Origin: Pyrenochaeta sp. MPI-SDFR-AT-0127
Lineage: Eukaryota; Ascomycota; Dothideomycetes; Pleosporales; Cucurbitariaceae
Reading direction: 5' to 3'
Assembly (NCBI GenBank): GCA_020747015.1
Contig: JAGTJM010000002.1
Location: 744,001-808,000, forward strand
Length of the DNA stretch: 64,000 bases
Below the pieces are notes generated by a model. It did no database searches, was not told where the DNA came from, and was given only the letters and a program-made list of their open reading frames with translations. The position numbers and the translations under genes are program-made. Of this stretch, positions 1-11,433 are shown in pieces (the first letter of the stretch is position 1; every line of letters begins with the position of its first letter).

Positions 1-596
1 AATATTTTGCCGCCTCACTGAAAACCGAATCTTGATGGCTGGATGCCACTCCATTTGTCTTGTCAATGGAACGTACCTGAAGCATTAAAACTGTTCACAG
101 AAGCAGGTGTTCGCCCCACAGAGGTAACCACAAAAGAGCCGCGATGGCGATGGAGCCTTTCCGAATGCTGTGACGTTTAACAATCGTAGTCTTGTAGGCC
201 TTGAAGAAACAACATCTCATTCGATGTTGGTTCAAGTCCCTTAGACAACAGAAGGTGCCATGCTTGGTGTATGCCAAAACCTTCCTCCAATACCGATTCG
301 TGGCGGCTTTTATGGTGAAGAATGCCAATTAAACTACATGAATGTTTATAAACCTTCCATTATGTATGTTCGCTCTCGAAGAAGACCATAGAGCTAATTT
401 ATTCATGGTCCAATATGTCATTGCTTGGAGTGTAGTGGTCCCGACTATTGCTTCATATGCAAGCTAAGTTCTGAAGATTCTCATCCCCACTCATCGTGGG
501 ATGTATCCAACCCAAAATTATAAACCCGGAGCCACACCAACTTGGCTGATCCCAAAGGCTGGCCATGTCCATATGGAACTTGGACAGACTTGCAAT

Positions 597-618
597 CACC
601 TACAGTCTCTTGTAGGTG
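597..618. repeat. short perfect hairpin
   Basis: CACCTACA at 597-604 and TGTAGGTG at 611-618 are exact reverse complements around a 6-nt loop. It lies 20 bp from the 639-767 inverted-repeat segment. No function is evident. Confidence 0.6.
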
Positions 619-638
619 TCTACAATTGGAGGGAGGAC

Positions 639-767
639 CAATACATCGCCTGCGAAACTGCAATGCTACTTTCCAGAGCGGGTACGGTATCTGCCTGGCT
701 TTAGTCACTAAGATGCGACGAAAAGTTACTTGTACGCAAAGGTTTATATTCTGCAGGCGATGTATTG
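639..767. repeat. 129-bp segment with 15-bp perfect terminal inverted repeats
   Basis: CAATACATCGCCTGC at 639-653 is the exact reverse complement of GCAGGCGATGTATTG at 753-767. The intervening 99 bp show no extended pairing by eye. The size and terminal symmetry are MITE-like, but the flanks show no obvious target-site duplication, so a mobile origin is only a possibility. A large hairpin or a chance arrangement remain alternatives. Confidence 0.5.
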
Positions 768-1254
768 AACTATACGACCGATCTCTCCTTGCTCACAGCG
801 TTGAGATTATGTCTCTTCCGCTGACTCCGCAAATCTAGTTCCAAGAATAGTGCCACTATCACATAAGCATCTGTGGGGCAAACATGCTGACGTTCTTTGT
901 CCTTAGCCAATCAGCCATCTCAAAGCCACACTCGGGATTCCGCAAATGGAAAGGGGAGCTGCAGCCACAACAAATGGCATCAGCACTTCGGATAGGGCTG
1001 TGGCATACGCAACTGGTATCATTGGACACACGTGTTGATATTTGAGGTTCGGAGAATTTCAAATAGGTGAGGCTGAGGAAATGGGAGTGGCGGCTTACGA
1101 CCCTCAGGTGCCCACGTATAAGTACGATAGCGCCATTGCGCATGAATTAATTTAGCACAGCTGTGCTGAAGAGGAGCAACTAGCTCGTAGCCCTAAACAT
1201 TTTCGTTCAGTATAGAGCTGGGAATCTTGGAAAGTATTGTCGAAAAGCGATAAA

Positions 1255-2244
1255 ATGGCAGCCAAATCATACTACCAGGCGAATACGCACGAGCAAGACC
1301 AACAGCATCTGCTCTCGCCAGCCATGTCCTCTCCAGGCTTCTCGTCTGGCCAACCGTCTCCATTGAAGCCATTACATCTTCTGGAATATAGTCAGAATAC
1401 ACAGTACCAGTACGCCCCGACAATCGAAGATTTTGAGCATCTCAAAGACGCAAAGAAAGATGATGTGGTACGTTTCCCAACTTGGTATTCACAGGCCGGA
1501 AAACCATGAGACCATTTCACTGTATTCAAAAAGCTGATTATAACAGCAACTCAAAGCGCGAATCCGCCGTCTTCGCATCATATCCCGCGTCCTTGCCTTC
1601 TGCATCTCGATCGCGGTCCTCGTCCCTATAACCATGACCCTCATCAAATTCCTCCGGACAAAGGACACATACCACAACGTCACAAATGCACGAGGCCAAT
1701 CTATCTCTCGAACTGCATGGGCAAAAGATACCAAAGCTTGGCCAACGTGGATGTACTTCGCCGTCGCCGCTGTCTCCGTGCTTCTGAATTTCTTCACTGT
1801 GTTTGCATACAAGTTTGGTTTCGATAAAGCGAATACCGCGAGTTATGTTGCTACAACGTTCAGCTGGGTCATCATGATTGGAAATTTGGTGGTATGGAGC
1901 GTAGCAGCGAGCTTGTACCGCACAGAGAAGGACAAGGACGGAAAAAGCAATGATCTTTGGGGTTGGACTTGTAGTGCAGGCGCCCAAGCGATTCAGAAAG
2001 AGTTTGCGGGTGAAATAGATTTTGATAAGTTCTGCAATGTGCAGGTCAGTATCGTCGCATCTCGGTGCTGATATTCCCAGTGCTAACATTGTCTCAGAGC
2101 ATTAGCTGGTACATTGGCCTTGTCCAGGCTGGAGCCGCACTGCTAACAGTGATCATCTACATTATGGTATTCATGAGGAAGAGGTCCAAGAAGAATTTGC
2201 AACTACAATTAAGGATGAGCGGGTTTGAACAGACGAGACGATAG
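1255..2244 (+). CDS. four-helix membrane protein, unknown function
   Basis: Three exons are supported: 1255-1467, 1547-2044 and 2098-2244 (285 aa). Intron 1 starts GTACGT and ends ACAG; intron 2 starts GTCAGT, contains TGCTAAC and ends CAG. The first ATG in frame is at 1255; an upstream TTG in the same frame is not a plausible fungal start. Residues 1-90 are polar and probably cytosolic, followed by a basic stretch and four hydrophobic segments at roughly 84-107, 135-158, 168-192 and 240-262, with a short basic tail. Between segments 3 and 4 lies a loop with DLWGWTCS and FDKFCNVQ, whose two cysteines could form a disulphide. The layout suits a small plasma-membrane protein of the kind found widely in Pezizomycotina, but I cannot name a function. 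Confidence 0.75.
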
Positions 2245-2819
2245 ACCAAACTGTGCATCATCTTACTGACGATCACGTATAGAGGAATCCAATTATGACG
2301 TATGAAAAATGAATTCTCGTTTTATTTCAATCACTAGAATGGTGCTCCTAATTGGGCAAATCTGTGTTGGAATACTCAATGCACTGTTCGCGAGATTTGT
2401 CAACAACCCACGCCAAACAGGTTCGCGACGTTTCACCAAAACTCTTTTCATGTTTCGATTCCGTCATCCCACCATGAACGAAACAATTTTTGTGCGAGAC
2501 TTTTGCGATGAGACATGCTCCATCAGACTGTAATACTTTCGCATCTTACCCATTTTGACTACCTGGAGCTTCGGTGAAAAATTGGAAACAGCAAAGATGC
2601 AAATTTTTCGGGGCTGTGATCGCACATCGGAAAAAAAAGTTAAGATAATAGTTTGGTCCTATATACACTTATATTCTGTCTGAGAAGAAAAGTTCCAGCT
2701 TTCAATGACAATCTAACAATACTATAATACGTCTTCCCACCAACAAATTTTGTCATCCCCTTCTACTCGCGCATAATTCTTGCAACAGCGCAGAAATTAG
2801 GAACTATACAAGTAGAGAT
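2245..2819. other. convergent intergenic spacer
   Basis: This 575-bp AT-rich spacer lies between the 3' ends of the membrane-protein gene and the secreted-protein gene. It probably holds both polyadenylation regions. A 74-codon frame at 2309-2533 has no supporting features. Confidence 0.6.
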
Positions 2820-4601
2820 TTAGACAACAATCTTAGCTGCGGCTTCAGACGTGGCATTGGCGACGGGGGAGAGCCCTTGTCCAGTTTGTGCCTTGACATA
2901 GTCGTTCATCATCTGGGTAATGGGCGCCTGGCCGGCCCAGAGAACAGCATTGGCCATGTCGTCAATTTGCTTCATCGTCATGATGACCGCACCCTGTGCT
3001 GGCTTGGGCAGGCCGTACTTGTCAGTGTTGCTCTCTTGGCGGCGCTCAGGCTTAGCGTTCTCGGTGTTGTTGGCGGCACCTTCAGCAGTGGGTTGTGCGC
3101 CCTCGGCGCTAGCACTAGAAGCTGAGGCTTCGGCAGTCGGAGTCTGGCTTTCAGCGGTGGGTGCTTGACCTTCGGCAGCAGTGGGCTGTTGGCCTTCAGC
3201 AGGACGTTGGGCTTCCGCAGCTTGACCTTGGGCGCCTCCCATCACTTGCATGGTGAGGATGTACTCTCCGTCGACTTGGCGAACAGGAATAGCAATTCGC
3301 ATATTAGTCTGGTCAAGGACCGCATCGGCCTGAATGGGGGTGAAGGTAGGCGCAAGAAGAAGCGCTGTTGCAACAGGGTTGTTGTTGGTAGGCGTACCAG
3401 CCTGAACTTGGCGTGCAACTTCCTTCCGGAACTCGCCACGAGTGAGTCCACGCCGTTGAGCAGCCGCACCACCAAGATTGCCAGTAGCACCACCCGGGTT
3501 CTGGAGAACACCACGCTGAGCAACTGCGATAGCAACTTGTGACGTAGGTGGAACGCCCGCAGCCTGCATCATCTTTTGGATTCGGACAGCATTGACTAAG
3601 ATACGATTAGCTTGGATCGAATTGCAGCCTTAAAGTGTACCTACTGGGCATTTGGATAACAGTAACCTGTTGGTTTAGGTCGGGAGTGACGGCAGCCAGG
3701 TTGGTAACAACGGAGTAGCGGTAGTCGTCTACATCTGGTCAATATTCTGCCATGGCCGATTTCAACTTGTGTGGCAACTTACTGACGATCTCCTGACCCT
3801 GGAGGGCGGCCAACATGCTTGAGTCGACGCCGTCGACAACATCCACGTTCATTGTCATTGGCTGAGTGGCGCGGGTAGACATCCTGAAGCCATCCTGGAA
3901 CTCGTTCTCCTGGAGACCAGTGCCATCAATAGCTACTGAGGTAGCACCATCACTACCGAATGGGACGACCAAAGTATTGGTCTCGACAGTTTGACGACCA
4001 ACGATCATGTACTCGCCATCAAGTTGGTTTCGTTTAACCATTCGTACAGTCATGTCAGTGCTACAAACGTCAGCGAGGAAACACATAATGAGACTAGGAA
4101 TGCATCGTACGTATTGACACTTCTCATTGTCTCCTGAATCATCCAAGTTTGTCGATCAGGTGACAGCATGGCGACATATGTGTTGTCTGGCTGAACAGCG
4201 GCGGCCTGCAGGTTCTGTGCGCTCATTGCCATCTGGATCTGTCCACCGACCAAGTCTGTAGCGCCATTCGTGCTAATTGTCATAGACTGAGGTGTGATAG
4301 CAACAAAGGGCTGTCCTGTTGTTCCAGTAACCTGATTTGCGGGGATAGCGGGAGTTTGTTGATTAACGATTATCTGTTGCTGCTTCTGAGAAAATGTCTC
4401 GATTTTCGAGCGGTCAGGAAATTGGAAGGAGTTCAGTTCCATCTAAAGTATGTAAGTACATGATCATGTTGAAGGGATTGTTTAACTTACGTCACCATTC
4501 ACATTAAGCACCTGATTAAATTGTGCCTGCTGCGTCTCGGCCAATACCGATGTACAGCTCAGGAAGAGCACGAGGAGTGAGGAGACAGTACCGGACGTCA
4601 T
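2820..4601 (-). CDS. secreted cysteine-free protein with low-complexity tail
   Basis: Five exons on the minus strand: 4491-4601, 4111-4442, 3783-4060, 3645-3734 and 2820-3595 (528 aa). All introns start GT (GTAAGT, GTACGA, GTAAGT, GTAGGT) and end AG, and phases close. Residues 1-21 form a clear signal peptide ending SVLA, with likely cleavage before ETQQA. The mature chain appears to contain no cysteine, which is unusual for a secreted fungal protein. A DGEY core occurs twice, at residues 162-165 and about 378-381, each preceded by a Val/Arg-rich strand, suggesting a diverged internal duplication. Residues about 391-450 are repetitive, with imperfect units around PTAE and AEGQ. The protein is rich in Gln, Ala, Thr and Val and poor in aromatics. 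No known family was recognised; a cell-wall or extracellular matrix protein is plausible (inference). Confidence 0.75.
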
Positions 4602-6090
4602 CTTGGGTAGTAAAGGCCACCTGGGCTCTTAATGAAAGATTAAGTAATGAAAATAAATGAAAATCCTACGAAGAACAGGAAAGAAGGAATGACGAAGCAA
4701 CTGACCAGACTTGCTGCGCAGAGAGGTAGTCGAACCAGGAACCGGAGCACGCAGGTCTAATATGAAGATTTTTGGGTCCGTGACATGAATCCGGACTTCG
4801 ACCCGGCGTAGTTGACTCCCGCTGATGGAGTTTCAGTGTTGTGCAACAGTACTTCCTGGCGTATAGCTCCGATTCAGGTTATACAAGGTTGTAAGGCATC
4901 AGGGACCCACTCAGATCAAAGACTTCAAGTTGGCATTGCGCCAAATACTACTCGTTCGACAGCGTAAGATCGCTGAACCATGGCTTCTTGCAGCTCTTGT
5001 GTCGGCCAAGTATAAACCCGCAGTGGTGGAAGTGTTTTCCTGTGCAGGTTCAGTTTCAGTCGCAAGGCAAATGCGCAGTGGTGGAAGTGTTTTGCTGCAT
5101 ATGTTCAGTTTCAGTCGTAAGGCAAATCGTTTGGTTTGGTGCATCTGCGACAGGAAGCTTAGCATTGATCAGAATCGAGACAAATCAAGTGTGGCCAGAC
5201 TCCTCCCCCGTGAGTCCAAAGTCGCACTGCCTGCCATTTGCTGGAGGTGGCGCAAGAGAAGCTCTCGGGAGGGCATTGTGAAGCACGAGGTGATAAAGCG
5301 CAGCTCTCAATGCCGGGCGGAATGTCTTCGTTTCGGCCAAACCCGCCTCCGAATTCTCCGACTCTGGAAGATACATTGTATGCCACTTCCGAAGCCCGAT
5401 GCGAGACCCACAAGGATGTCAAGTGAGTGCAAATCAGCTTAGCTCCAAGGATATACTTCATGACAGCTGTATAGACGGTACACATGCTGTCTTTCAAAGA
5501 CTGTGGATTGAGCCTTAGGTGTATTCAAATGGTCAAACGATGATGTTTGGAGTCGTGTTTCGCGATGTGGTTTGCTGCACGGATGGGATCGACCTCGGCT
5601 ATTTAAGCTTTTGACTAGCCCTTAAACGGATTAAGCTTCTCAATATCGCCCGCTCCTGGCTGCGCTCCCTGCCATTTCAGCATTAGAACAGATCTTGATT
5701 GCCCAAAGCTGGCTGCATCTCAACTAGATTCAGTTCCGCTGCTGCCGGTTGACGCAATAGGACAATCCTTTCATTTCACGTCCGTTGTGAGCTACTCAGC
5801 CAGACGCATCTTGGCGAGAAGATCGACCGTCAGCTGAGTCGCAATGTGGCCACAGGCGAGCAGAGCAAAGTTGAGAGAATCTTATGTTAGTCACTGGTCT
5901 TATGAGCAAGCAAGGCATTGCTACATATTTAGATCTCACGGGTAAGAGTGGCACACAAATCTAGGATTGGCTTCAAGATTTCCATTATTCCATCTACTAT
6001 GAGAAACGCCGATGCATGCTCCGAATGTCGCACAGCTTAAAATCGCACAAAAGGTCCAAGAAAATCATTTTCAACTCCTTCACAGGCTGC
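4602..6090. other. intergenic region with a 53-bp tandem duplication
   Basis: No gene is supported. Overlapping frames at 4911-5497 on both strands cross a tandem duplication and look fortuitous. The left part is the promoter of the secreted-protein gene; the right part is the 3' side of the reductase gene. Confidence 0.55.
5020..5127. repeat. two-copy direct repeat, 53-bp unit
   Basis: Copies at 5020-5072 and 5075-5127 match at 47 of 53 positions. Both begin GCAGTGGTGGAAGTGTTTT and end with a GTTCAGTTTCAGTCG-type block followed by AAGGCAAAT. Five of the six differences lie in a 9-bp internal segment. Confidence 0.85.
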
Positions 6091-6996
6091 TTACATGCAG
6101 GCAGCGCCGTCAATGCCGATGACCTTTCCGTTCACCCAGTCGCCATCCTTCGAAGCAAGGAAGCAAACAACGCGAGCAATGTCGACGGGCTGACCGACAC
6201 GCATATGCGGTGACCAAGTGCATGCGTACTCATCAACCTGGTCATCGCTAAGCTTCTCGCCTCCGGGAATGTACTCGCGGCAAACGGCGTGGTACATATC
6301 GGTCTTGATGCCACCAGGAGCAACGCAGTTGACTGTGACCTTCTTCTCGCCAGCATCTGTATGCCCATTAGTGGGGAGTCGAGTGAAGTAATACAAGGTA
6401 GCTTACCGATGGCCATGCACCTAGTGAAGGTCTCAATAGCACCCTTCGAGCCAGAGTAGATGGCATGCTTTGGTACACCCTTAGCCTGGCCGGTGATGGA
6501 ACCCATGAGAATGATCCTGCCACCAACTTCCATCCTCTTATACGCCTCCTTGGCAACGAAGAATTGACCACGGGTGTTGATGTTGAAGACGCGGTCGAAC
6601 TCCTCCGGCTCGACGTCCTTGAAGTGACCGAAAGAAACGACACCAGAGTTGGAGCAGCAGATGTCGAGCTTGCCGAAGTGGGCAACAACATCGTCCATCA
6701 ATTTTGAGGTCTCCTCAACGTTGGCAACGTTGGCCTTGAATGCATGAGCATCAGAGCCATTTCCCAATGCCTTGATCTCCTTGACTACTGCCTCAGCGCC
6801 CTCAAGGGTGTTTGCGTAGTTGACAGCAACCTTTGCGCCTCGCTTAGCAAGCTCGATGGCCATAGCCTTGCCGATACCACGGCCTATACAATGGTAAGTG
6901 AATCATTCTTTATCGTTGTTGAATTTGTTGCTTACCTGAGCCGGTGACAACGGCAACCTTGCCCTCCAAGCTCCATGTCTGCTCAATAGTGGCCAT
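6091..6996 (-). CDS. BRN1: naphthol reductase of DHN-melanin synthesis (SDR family)
   Basis: Three exons: 6936-6996, 6407-6883 and 6091-6356 (267 aa), the usual length for Brn1/THR1-type reductases. The protein is a classical short-chain dehydrogenase: the NADPH-binding TGSGRGIG is at residues 18-25, split by intron 1, and the catalytic Ser149, Tyr163 and Lys167 are all present. The family reduces 1,3,6,8-tetrahydroxynaphthalene to scytalone and/or 1,3,8-trihydroxynaphthalene to vermelone in the cytosol. The C-terminus is methionine, as in trihydroxynaphthalene reductases; the tetrahydroxynaphthalene-specific enzyme of Magnaporthe ends in isoleucine. The penultimate segment reads IDGAACM, whereas Brn1 proteins as I recall them have IDGGACM. 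The location beside CMR1 and PKS1 supports a melanin role. The symbol is by family resemblance. Confidence 0.92.
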
Positions 6997-7234
6997 TATG
7001 ATTGTGCAATGTGAAAATGATTTGGTGGAAGTGTTGGGTAGTGTTAGAACCTTGGAGTCTTTGGGTAGTAGATGTGATATGGGCTGATGAGATGATACTA
7101 TGTTCTAAAGGTGAAGACAACAACATATATACCACTTCACGATTCGGGACTCCAGCGGAGAATGAGTTCAATGCGTAGTTATTTTCATCTAAGCTCCGTC
7201 GGTATTCCAAGATCCCCTAGACTTCCCCCAACTG

Positions 7235-7268
7235 GTCGCCTCCGGTCCGGAACATAGCGTCGCCTCCG
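7235..7268. promoter_or_regulatory. 10-bp direct repeat upstream of the reductase
   Basis: GTCGCCTCCG occurs at 7235-7244 and again at 7259-7268, 240-270 bp upstream of the reductase ATG. The 24-bp period is a little over two helical turns. It could bind a dimeric or cooperative regulator such as the CMR1 product, but no binding site for that protein is known to me. Confidence 0.35.
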
Positions 7269-10200
7269 AGAGTCGTGAGTCCTAGGGCTGAAACAGCGTA
7301 CCTGAGCCGCTCTCTATTCCGCAGTGTGTTCCCCGTAGGAGAGCCAGAGCCTCAGTTGCTCAGTCAAAGATATCGGAGAGAGGGGCCGAAGCGCTCAGGG
7401 TTAACACTGATTGGATGGCTAGCGACCGCGCTAAGGCCGACCGAACAACAACAAACATGTGTTCGTGAAGCAACAGACTGTTTCACAAGAGGAAACGTCT
7501 TTTTTTATCGACTGCGAACAGACTGGGCGACTCATCAGGCGAAGCTCGCGGCGACACTGGGTCAGGAAGTAGTGGAAAGCACATTTCAAGCGACGAAAGA
7601 GAACGTAGTGACTTGGTGCGACGCCGAGCGACAACCAAAGTTCTATTTTTCGCGTGACGAAGGCTTTCGTTACGGACATAGCTTTCTGCTGCTGAAGCCC
7701 TAGTTACCACAGGTTTCAAGGCTGAGTATTCATAGCGATTGCACCAGATTTAGATTCAAGTGTTAGTTGGGGTTGGTGCGGACAGCTCAGGAAACATTCA
7801 GTCATGTGACCTTACCGAAGTAGGAAGACTCTTCCAGCGAATTGCAGTATCTCGGCCTTTCGGGATCATCATCATCCCATTCTACGTAGCGTTTTCCCAA
7901 TGGCTCCCCATCCACAGTCTTGATGCTCAGAGACTCTATGCTGGGCATTACGAAGTCCGAAGATGATCGGCCAATGTAACGTTTCACTATCCGGCAAGCA
8001 AATGTATGGATAGGTGTCGCAATCGACAAAGTCCTGCCCCCGGCCTAGCACAGCGGGGATCCGTCGGTATGCGCACCCGTGCATCTTCCAACCTCACTTC
8101 ATCTGAAAAAATGCATCATGCCAATGAAGACAATATTCCAAACATTTGAGAACAAGCACACTGCATTTTCACATTGTGCTCTATGGATCGTACCGAATAC
8201 GGATCTGTGTCCATGTTGAAAGAGATGCAGCACAATAGCCATCTACCTTGAAATGCAACGGGCATTCAGGCATCTTCCGAATGTGGATGACACACCTGCA
8301 AATCTCACCCAAAGTTGTCTCTCACGCTTCCACATCAGTACGGCCAAGCACTCTGCATTTATCCTTCCCTGTAAGCAACCTGCTTCAGGCGCCGGTGAGG
8401 CTATATCTTATCAGTACCACAGCAATCACCCAGAGATGCGTACTATCAGTCTACCCACATTATTTCATTGGCTTTCCAGTGCAGTCGTGAAGTTGTCATC
8501 ATGCGAGGACATGTCACTGCTGCGTTGGTGCCGTCAATCTGGCTGCAGTGCAATTCCACTACCCGACGGCAACGGGAACCAGTTCCAGTCAACCAAATGG
8601 ACTCATGCAGGGGGTGTGGAGAGTGAATTGGGGTCCCAATGCGTTGTACAACGTGAAATAGCTCTCCAAAAAGAGTGCAGAGACGAGGAGTCTGTAGAGC
8701 ATTCTCTCTATGAATATCCTGTGTTACGTAGACGGCCGGACTTGCACAACGCAACTTCCCTAAGAAAAACCCAGAATTCGACCAATAATAAGCATGACTC
8801 ATTCGTTAAAGGGCAGGCTATGAGAAGGGTGGGCTTTTCTTGCTCAGATGCCGTTTGTTTGAATTTCCGTGCCATCAGATAAAGTTAAGAGGAAGATCTT
8901 TCGCTCTAAACTTCCTCAAACCGCAAGAACCATGTAAATCATGGAAGGATGCACCGACCGGCTGCACCATCCGTATCTATGTCCTTTGGAAGCCTAAGAT
9001 GGGATTTCAAGCTATTCCTGAATGACTCCAGTTTCCCCCTCCATCCATTGTCCGTTCCAGCGGGTGAGTAGGGCCAGCTATGTGCTATGGAGAGCAATTG
9101 CAAGGATATGTAACACTAGTCCATCAATCGATTTGAATTACTCCAGCAACAATTGCCGAAGCCAATCCTTCCAGAATAGTGGCTGCAGACTACATACCTT
9201 CCTTGGTCTCATTACACTGCGCTGGAACGGCACAACGGCTGGTTTCTGCAACCTTCAGTTTGTGAATTTCGCGGCTAGGAACATGTTTAGATGTCCAGAA
9301 CAACTTTAAGTAGCCATCACAATGATTAAGTCCGAAAGTATACGAGTGGTACGAAGGCGATCCATGAGCTCAATCACACACCCTCACTCTCCATCACACA
9401 CTGCTCGGCTGTCTTCCGTGAACTTTCCGAAAGCGAGACATAAGCTCCAGAGACAGACAGCGGCAAGAATGATCTGCATCTCGCAGGACTTCAACCGGCT
9501 TAGCAAGGATGCTACTAGGATTTTTGCTACCACTCATTGTCCATCTAGGAAAGGTGGACAGCCACCAACGGTAAGAGTAACCACCGACTCACCGGCCAAG
9601 ACATGGCCTCGTAAGGCTGCACTCTTGGGAAGGCCATGCCTTGAAAACTGATACCCGTACCATACTCCGACCGCACGGTCCAAGTATGTGGTGAACGCTG
9701 CCATCATGGTGCGGACATCCGTCGGCTTCGCCGCACCTCGTGTTTGGCGTCATTGATGAGGTTAAACCTGTCGATCTTGAGGTTTCATTACTTTTTGGAG
9801 TTCTTAGTGCTATAGGGCGTGGTGATGTGTAACGACGTTGGCGTCGAAAGGTAGCAGATCTGACCGCTACCATGCCTCCAGCAGCCACTTATCGTTCATG
9901 TACTTGCATCGAGTGTTCGTATAGGTGGTAATCCAAGCTGAACGCGTAAGCCTGTCAAGCAACGAGCCTGCAGGTAGGTGTCTTGGTATGGGCCGCCCGT
10001 CATTGTGATACCGAAGGGCTCTGCATACAGAGTAGCGAATAGGTACGGCTAGACGGTAACCAGTCCAGGGAATAGGCTTCATGGCCAAAGCGCTGATGGG
10101 CATGTGGTGAGCCAATTAAGATGGATGCTGTGGAAGTACGGTACCATTTGTGCTGATGCAACGACGGTGTGTGAGCTACCTGCACTGCTTCCGGGGATTA

Positions 10201-10684
10201 ACAAACATGATATACCTAAAAAGTAGTGCGGCGCATGTACGGTGTGACGGAGAACCTACATGCCGAGCGGGGCAAGGAGGAGATGCGAAGGTTATAGGTG
10301 TTCCAAAAGGGATACCTTGTACTTCCACTCTCACTCACTCATGGTGTTGTTCCTGACAATCTCCGATTGCAGAAGCTCGCAGGTCGTTGTGCTCACGAAC
10401 CTTTGTCTCGGTATCCAAAACAAATGACTTGCATTCTCAGTCGTGCTCCGGCACTTCCAACTCTTTTCATTCGCATCATCAGGCATTCCCCTTGATCGCC
10501 AATGTAAGAGTACGCAATCTCATAACATCTGACCTATCCCATCCATCACACGGATTAAACACCCCACCACAAAAGCGCCGCTCTTACACGCCCAAACACC
10601 TCATAGAGGCCACCTTACCGACCCCGCCCTCAGTCTCTTGCCGCTCCAGAAACCAATCACCTATCCCACGTCAACGCACGCGCT

Positions 10685-10705
10685 GCTTGTGTTTGAAACA
10701 CAAGC
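10685..10705. repeat. 21-bp palindrome with 10-bp arms
   Basis: GCTTGTGTTT at 10685-10694 and AAACACAAGC at 10696-10705 are exact reverse complements around a single G. It lies in the spacer about 730 bp past the CMR1 stop codon. It could be a protein-binding palindrome or a tight hairpin. Confidence 0.5.
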
Positions 10706-11433
10706 GCAAAAGTAAAAAAGCAACAAGAAGAAGCAGTTGCATATGTCCATGACGGAAGGATTTTGAGAGATGAGGAAAGAATATATCTGTTTCCATGTCA
10801 GCCGCTACAGCCAGAATCTTCACTCCGATCCCACGCGGTGGCACCCACAAACCCTGCGTCGACAACTCGACAACTCGACGGCTACGGAACGGTCGTACAT
10901 GTCGTAAAGGCTGCCTTAAGCGGAGGACCGTAAGCATGCTTCCCCACTGGCAGTTTAGACCAAAGAAACACCCACCCCGCTCTTACAACTGCCTTCATCA
11001 CTTGATTACCAAATGGTGCTCAACACTCCTCGTCGTCCTGACAAGGTAGGCATGAAAACTCGCCTGCTGCTGATTGGTGCCGTTTAATCATCATAATAAT
11101 TGTGTAATATACATTACTGAATCGCTATACAGTCTAATCATCCCAATAGCAGCCCTATCGGGCTGAAGGCGGACGATGCAATACCCTGATCCGCTCGACA
11201 CTGCCGTGGTGTCTGTGCCGCCGGACGCCAAACCCTGAAAACAGACCGAAGACCCCGCCCATATTGCTCCAAAGCAGCATCCGGTGCTGATGCTGATGGA
11301 TTTCCTACCAAAGAAGCGATGAAATATGCCAGAGGGCAATAGAGAATGAACGCCAATACGCCAGCTCATAGGTCTTGTGCCGAACCACAACGCATATATA
11401 AAGACAAGAAAGAGAAGAAAACATCAAAATCAT

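Larger units (their letters stand above)
1..1254. other. intergenic region with an inverted-repeat segment
   Basis: I see no convincing gene here. The open frames on both strands are short and overlap each other. The notable content is a hairpin at 597-618 and a 129-bp segment bounded by 15-bp perfect inverted repeats at 639-767, both listed separately. The last few hundred bases should hold the promoter of the membrane-protein gene starting at 1255. Confidence 0.6.
6997..11433. other. 4.4-kb gene-poor region between reductase and CMR1
   Basis: No convincing gene is visible. The first few hundred bases form the reductase promoter, including a 10-bp direct repeat at 7235-7268. A 209-codon ATG frame at 8253-8882 and an ATG-less frame at 7275-7703 overlap frames on the other strand and have no recognisable protein features. 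A 21-bp near-perfect palindrome lies at 10685-10705. The right end is downstream of CMR1. Confidence 0.5.

Noticed and set aside
229..239. GGTTCAAGTCC resembling a tRNA B box
   Set aside because: The flanking bases do not form a T stem and no A box, anticodon arm or acceptor stem is visible upstream.
7275..7703. 142-codon open frame between reductase and CMR1
   Set aside because: It has no ATG in frame, overlaps two open frames on the other strand and resembles no protein family.
8253..8882. 209-codon ATG frame
   Set aside because: The translation looks random (Ser, Arg and Cys scattered, no domains), an opposite-strand frame of 118 codons is open across it, and no splice or promoter signals support it.
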